Positions 59,679-64,000 of a stretch of DNA of 64,000 bases are shown here, piece after piece. Made by a program: the position numbers and the translations under genes. Location: assembly GCA_019448385.1 (NCBI GenBank), contig JAGTXO010000005.1, positions 372,001-436,000 on the forward strand. Direction: 5' to 3'. This stretch comes from Diacronema lutheri (taxonomy: Eukaryota; Haptophyta; Pavlovophyceae; Pavlovales; Pavlovaceae). Below the pieces are notes generated by a model. It saw only the letters and a program-made list of their open reading frames with translations. It was not told the origin of the DNA and searched no databases. Numbering within the stretch: position 1 is the first letter of the stretch; each line of letters starts with the position of its first letter.

Positions 59679-62600
59679 ATGGAGATGGCGGCGTCGGCGA
59701 GCGCAACGGCGCTGCTGGTGCAGCTCGGGGGCGGCGACAGCAGCGCGCTGCCGTGCGCGCCGCCGTGGCAGCTCTCGCCGCGCCAGCTTCAGCTCGCGAC
59801 GTACGAGGCGCTAATCGTCGCGCTTGTCGAGCGTGACCGGCGCGCGGCGACCGCGCGCGCAGCGGCCGCCGAGGCGCGCGCGCGCGCCGCCGAGCGAGCG
59901 GCGCTCGAGCGCGAGACGTCGGCCTCGCTCGGCGCCGACCTACCGACGTCGATCGGCTCGCCCGTGCGCAGGCGCCCGTTCAGCGCCGGCCCGCCCCTCT
60001 CCGTCGACGTGCCGCGCGCCGCCCCGGCTGACACGCCGCTCGAGGCGGCATACCGTGCGGGCGTCGCGGCGCTCGAGGGTTTGGCCGGGCTCGGCCGCGT
60101 TGCCTCCGCCTCGCTCTCGGTCGCGTCGAGCTCGCCGGGCGCGCGCGCGTCGGCGGAGGGCGGCTCGCGCGCGCCCCTCGCGCTCGGCGAGGCGGACGAG
60201 TGGCGCGTGGCCTTTGGCGTCTCGCGCCGAGAGCACCGCGCGCTCGCGTCGGGCATGCGCCCGCCCGACGAGCTGCGCGCGGACGGCTTGTTCGCGGACG
60301 GCACGCTCGCGTGCGTGCATTACCACCTGCTCCTACTCTCGCTGCGCCGGCCGCATCACTTTGCGAGCTATGCTGATTTCGGCGCGTGGGCCGAGCGGCG
60401 GCTGGCGCACGTCGCGTGCGCGCTGTGCTGCGCGCTGAGCGAGGCCGAACTCGAGGCCGTGGCGGATCTGGAGATGGAGGCGAAGCCGCTGTGGGACGTG
60501 CCCGCGTTGCTCGGCGCGCAGCCGGCGAGCACGACCGCCGTGCGCGCCGCCCTCGTGCGCGTCGCGCTCGCCGCCGTGCAACGGTGCGCGGGCCGCCCGG
60601 ACGCGGCGTCGCGCCAGGGCGGCGTCGGTCGCTTGCTCCTTGTCCCGCAGCGCAGGCCGGCGTCGGCGTCGACCAAGCGGCCGCCCGTCTCGGCTGAATC
60701 CAGCGCGTGCGCGCCGGCGTCGGCCGAGCTGAGCGAGGCGAGCGCGAGCGCGCTCGCGCGAGCACAGCTGCCGCCGCCATCGTGGTCAGAGTTGGCGCAT
60801 GTGTCGGCGGTGCAGGTGCTGAATGCCGCCGCGTGGCAAATCTACGCGCAGCTCGAGGCGCGCGGCGCATCGCTTGGCCGCGCGGCGATCGAGCAGCGGT
60901 TGCCCGTGACGTTCCCGCTTTCGGCATACCTGTGGACCAAGACGCGCGCGCGCGCGCTCGACCAACTCGCCGGCGGCGGTGGCGAGCGCGCGGACGCGGC
61001 GCGCGCGCGCGAGGCGCCGGAGGCGCGGCTCGCCGTCTCGGGGGCGGAGCGTGAGCTGCTGCTCGCAGAAGCGGCGGAGGCGCGCGAGGCCGACGCCGAG
61101 GCGGAGGCGGAGGCGGCCGCGGACAGCGGCGCCGCCGGCTCGGACGGCGCGCGCGCGCGCGAGCTCGGCGTCGAGGGCCGCGCGCGCCGCCTCCTGCGCC
61201 CGCTCGCGGTCTCGCTCAAGCTTTCGAGCCGGCGGCGGACGATCGCGTCGGCCGCGCTCGCGCTCGAGCGCTGGGCGGCGCGACCGCTCGGGCAGGGCGA
61301 CGAGCTCGATGTGGCCGCGCTCGCGCGCGCGCTTCGCACACTGAGCCGCGTGCACTTGCCCGCACTCGTGCGCGGCGCGGGCGCGGGCGCGGGCGCGGGC
61401 GCCGGCGCGGGCGCCGGCGCCGGCGCGGGCGCGCCGACGGTGGAGGTGAGCGTTGGTGGCGCCGAGGCGATCGTAGATGCGGCGTGGGCGCGCGGCGTGT
61501 GCGCCGCTGTGGTTGTGCCGCTGCGCGAGCTGCTTCTCGACTACCACGCGCACGCCGTGTCGCTCAAGCGGCGCACGTTCAAGCAGCTCGTCGACGCGTT
61601 CGCGCTCGCGTTTCTCACCGGCCGGGCGCTCACGCGCGCGCTCGCCGGCACCGGCGCGGCTGGCGCGGTCGGCTCACCAGCCGATGGCGCTGCGGCGGGC
61701 GGCGGCTGGGCACGTGGCGGGCCGCTCGGCGCGGCGCGGCGCGCGGCGAGCTGGCTTGTGGGCGGCGCAGCTGACACAGACCGGCTCGCGTGGCCGCCTT
61801 GGCATGATGACGGCGCGTGCGCCGACGGCGGCCGCTTCGACCTGGCGGCGGCGAGCGTGACGCTCCGCCGCGCCGCGTCGTACTCTGCACCGTCGAGCGG
61901 CGGCGGCGCGACGGTTGTTGAGCCGCTCTCGGCGCGCGGGCACGCGAAGCATCTTGCCGGCGTGGATGGCGCCAGGGCCGCGGCAGAGGCGGCAGCCATC
62001 GTGTGGCCCCAGGTGCCTCGCGCCGAGGACGACGACATTGACAGCGCGGCCGCGTCCGCAGCGGGCCGCGCGGTGACGAGCGCGGACGCGGACGCGGCGG
62101 TGGCGCGCGCGCGCAAGGCGCGCGCCGACGCGCTGTACAAGAGCGGCCTCGCCGCCAACTCGGAGGGCGACTTCCGCGCCGCGCGCGACTTGTTCGACCG
62201 CTCGCATGCCCTCTCGCCGCACTGGTCGACGGTGCTCTCGACGGCGAACATGCGCGTCAAGCTGGGCGAGGTGGGCATTGCGGTCGAGCTGTACGAGGCG
62301 GTCGTGAGCGCGTACGCGCGCGCGCAGTCCGGCGCGCAGTCCTGCGCGCAGTCCGGCGCGCAGTCCGGCGCGCAGCCCGCGCTCGCTCGCGCGGCCACCA
62401 AGTGCAATGGCCGGCCGAAGGGCGCGGCAGCCGTGGGCGCGGCAGCCGTAGGCGGGGCCGTCGGCGGCGGCGGCGAGCGCGCGAACGGCGGAGCGCCGCA
62501 CGCGCGCGGCGCAACCGGCGCGCCGCGCTCGGCTGCGCCGACGGCCGCGCCGCCCGGCGCGCGCCTTTCCGGTCTCGGCGCGCCCACCGCGGACCAGGCG

Positions 62601-64000
62601 GCCAAGGCGCGCGCTAAGCTTGGCGAGGCGCGCGCGGTGCGCGACGCGTGGCGCGCGCACCTGATCGCCTCGACGTCGATGGACGCGGCGGTGGCCGAGG
62701 GCGCGTCGGACGCGCGCGCGCGCCTCGCCGCGCTCTCCGCGCGCTCGAGCGCGGCCGCCACGTCCGCAGTCGCCAACGGCGCCAACGGCCACGACGATGA
62801 GGCGACGCTCGCCGCGTCCGCGCTGCGCGACGCGCTGCTCTCGTGCGCGTGCGTGTCCGCACAGGCAGTCCTCCGCCGGCTGCTGCGGCACACGCGCCCT
62901 CCGCTCGAGATTGAGGTGCTCGCCGAGCTCACGTCAGAGTTGCACGACGCCGCCATGCTGGAGGTTGGGTACTTTGGACCCGTCCTCGATGCGCACGTGT
63001 TGCCCGCGCGCGCTGCGGCAACCGGCGGCGCGCCCGGCGCGGCTGGCGGATTGGGCGGCGACGACGGCACGCCGGCCGACGCGCCGGTGAGCGCCGCGCT
63101 GATCGCGCTGCGCGTGTACGGCACGGCGTACGCGCAGGTCGCCGCCGCGTCGCTCAAGAAGCTCGGCGCGGCCGTCGACTCCGCCGGCGCGCGTCCGGGG
63201 CGGGCGGAGGAGCAGGTGGAGGCGCTCGAGCGGTCGCTGCCGCTCTGGCCGGCGCTCGCCAAGCTCGACGAGCTCCTCATCGCGCACGGCGGGCGGCGCG
63301 CCCCGTTGCTGCCCACGCACGTGCTCCTCGAGCCCCTTGCGCGCGAGTGGATCAACTACCAATCCGCGCGCTTTGCCAACCGACTCGAGAAGCTCGTCGC
63401 GGAGGAGACGTGGGCGCCGCTCGACGAGAGCGCATCCGGCGGCTGCTACCACGCGGCGTCGATCGTCGACCTCTTCTCGCTCTTCATGCAGACGACGAAG
63501 GCCTTCCTCGCGATGCCGCTGCCCCACACCGCCGAGTGGTCGCACGACATCTGCCGCGTCGCCGACCTCATCTGTAATCAGTATGTCAACAGGATGCTGC
63601 AGCAGGTGAGGCGGACCGGGGCGGAATGCACTCGACCGTGCGCGTGGGCGCGGCGCGCCGCGCGCGCCGCGCGGCGTGGCCTCGCGCTGACCAGGCGCGC
63701 CCTCGACTCCCCTCTGTCGTGCGCAACGCGCGCCAGCTTGGGCCGCGCTCTCGGCTCGTGCCGCCACGCCCACGCGCCGAGCTCGAGTGGCTTGACAAAG
63801 CCAAAGGTGCCGTTTGGCGAGGCGCGCTCTCAGCGGCCAAGCAGATGCAGCCGCCGCCCATGCCGCCGAGTGCAGTGAGCGCCGGTGGCGTGGCCGCGGC
63901 TGGCTGGAGCGGCCTTTTGCACCAAATCAGCGGCGTGGGCTCTGCCGCCCTCGCCGGCGCCGACGGCGCGAGCGCTGGCGCGGCGGGCGCGTCCGCGCAC
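59679..64000 (+). CDS. Large MUN/DUF810-like protein with TPR, 3' end outside window
   Basis: Partial. Exon 1 is 59679-63605. The next exon begins after an acceptor at 63736 or 63781 and reads ...LEWLDKAKGAVWRGALSAAK to the window edge. More than 1380 residues are present. After an Ala/Arg-rich N-terminus, residues 180-420 and 560-690 are helical. A (Gly-Ala)n run lies at 61375-61433. A TPR-like pair is at about 815-880 (ADALYKSGLAANSEGDFRAA, then STANMRVKLGEVGIAVELYE). Near 1200-1309, LLPTHVLLEPLAREWINYQS, RFANRLEKLVAEETWAPLDE and SIVDLFSLFMQTTKAFLAMP resemble the C-terminal MUN region of Munc13/PATROL1 proteins that help vesicle fusion. That assignment rests on pattern only. Confidence 0.55.

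Overview
The window is nuclear DNA of a GC-rich unicellular eukaryote, most likely a photosynthetic flagellate such as a haptophyte of the Pavlova/Diacronema or Chrysochromulina kind. This is inference from four things: (1) very high GC, with coding exons split by short introns (about 75-300 bp, one near 500 bp) that mostly start GTGCG and end in CAG; (2) a zeaxanthin epoxidase and a PAP/fibrillin protein, which imply a plastid; (3) an RPGRIP1-like protein, which implies a cilium; (4) ordinary eukaryotic housekeeping genes such as signal peptidase subunit, mitoribosomal mL41, a TLS1-family splicing protein and SMPD4. No prokaryotic operon, CRISPR array, rRNA, convincing tRNA, retrovirus-like element or Polinton was seen.

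Layout. 1-11761: IQ-motif protein (5' cut), sulfotransferase-like, kelch-BTB, two-domain ABM protein, a small transposon-like unit, a CHORD-like/LysM protein, an unknown small protein, an exostosin-like glycosyltransferase and a TLS1/C9orf78 protein. 11871-21850: membrane metallophosphoesterase, a tandem-fused URC1-type GTP cyclohydrolase, an acidic-tailed unknown, a GT2 glycosyltransferase and D-2-hydroxyglutarate dehydrogenase. 21895-35257: CNB-like protein, pyrroline-5-carboxylate reductase, a huge membrane C2/L-type-lectin protein, a PAP/fibrillin protein and SMPD4. 35383-50919: unknown TBC-like protein, EamA transporter, a P-loop-kinase/EEP-nuclease fusion, two tandem RING-CH membrane genes, RPGRIP1-like, unknown, CDF metal transporter and SPCS1. 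51095-64000: aminotransferase, unknown three-exon protein, mL41, polysaccharide-pyruvyl-transferase-like, zeaxanthin epoxidase, ankyrin protein and a MUN-like protein cut at the 3' end.

Genes alternate strand often. Divergent pairs share 50-100 bp promoters, convergent pairs can touch or overlap by a few bases, and one same-strand pair overlaps. The genes do not form one pathway. The only loose theme is Golgi/secretory work: sulfotransferase, two glycosyltransferases, pyruvyl transferase, SPCS1, and possibly the membrane lectin. Exon boundaries were worked out by hand from reading frame, splice consensus and remembered family sequence, and nothing was aligned by computer. Because GC is so high, nearly every gene has long open frames on the opposite strand, and these were left out.
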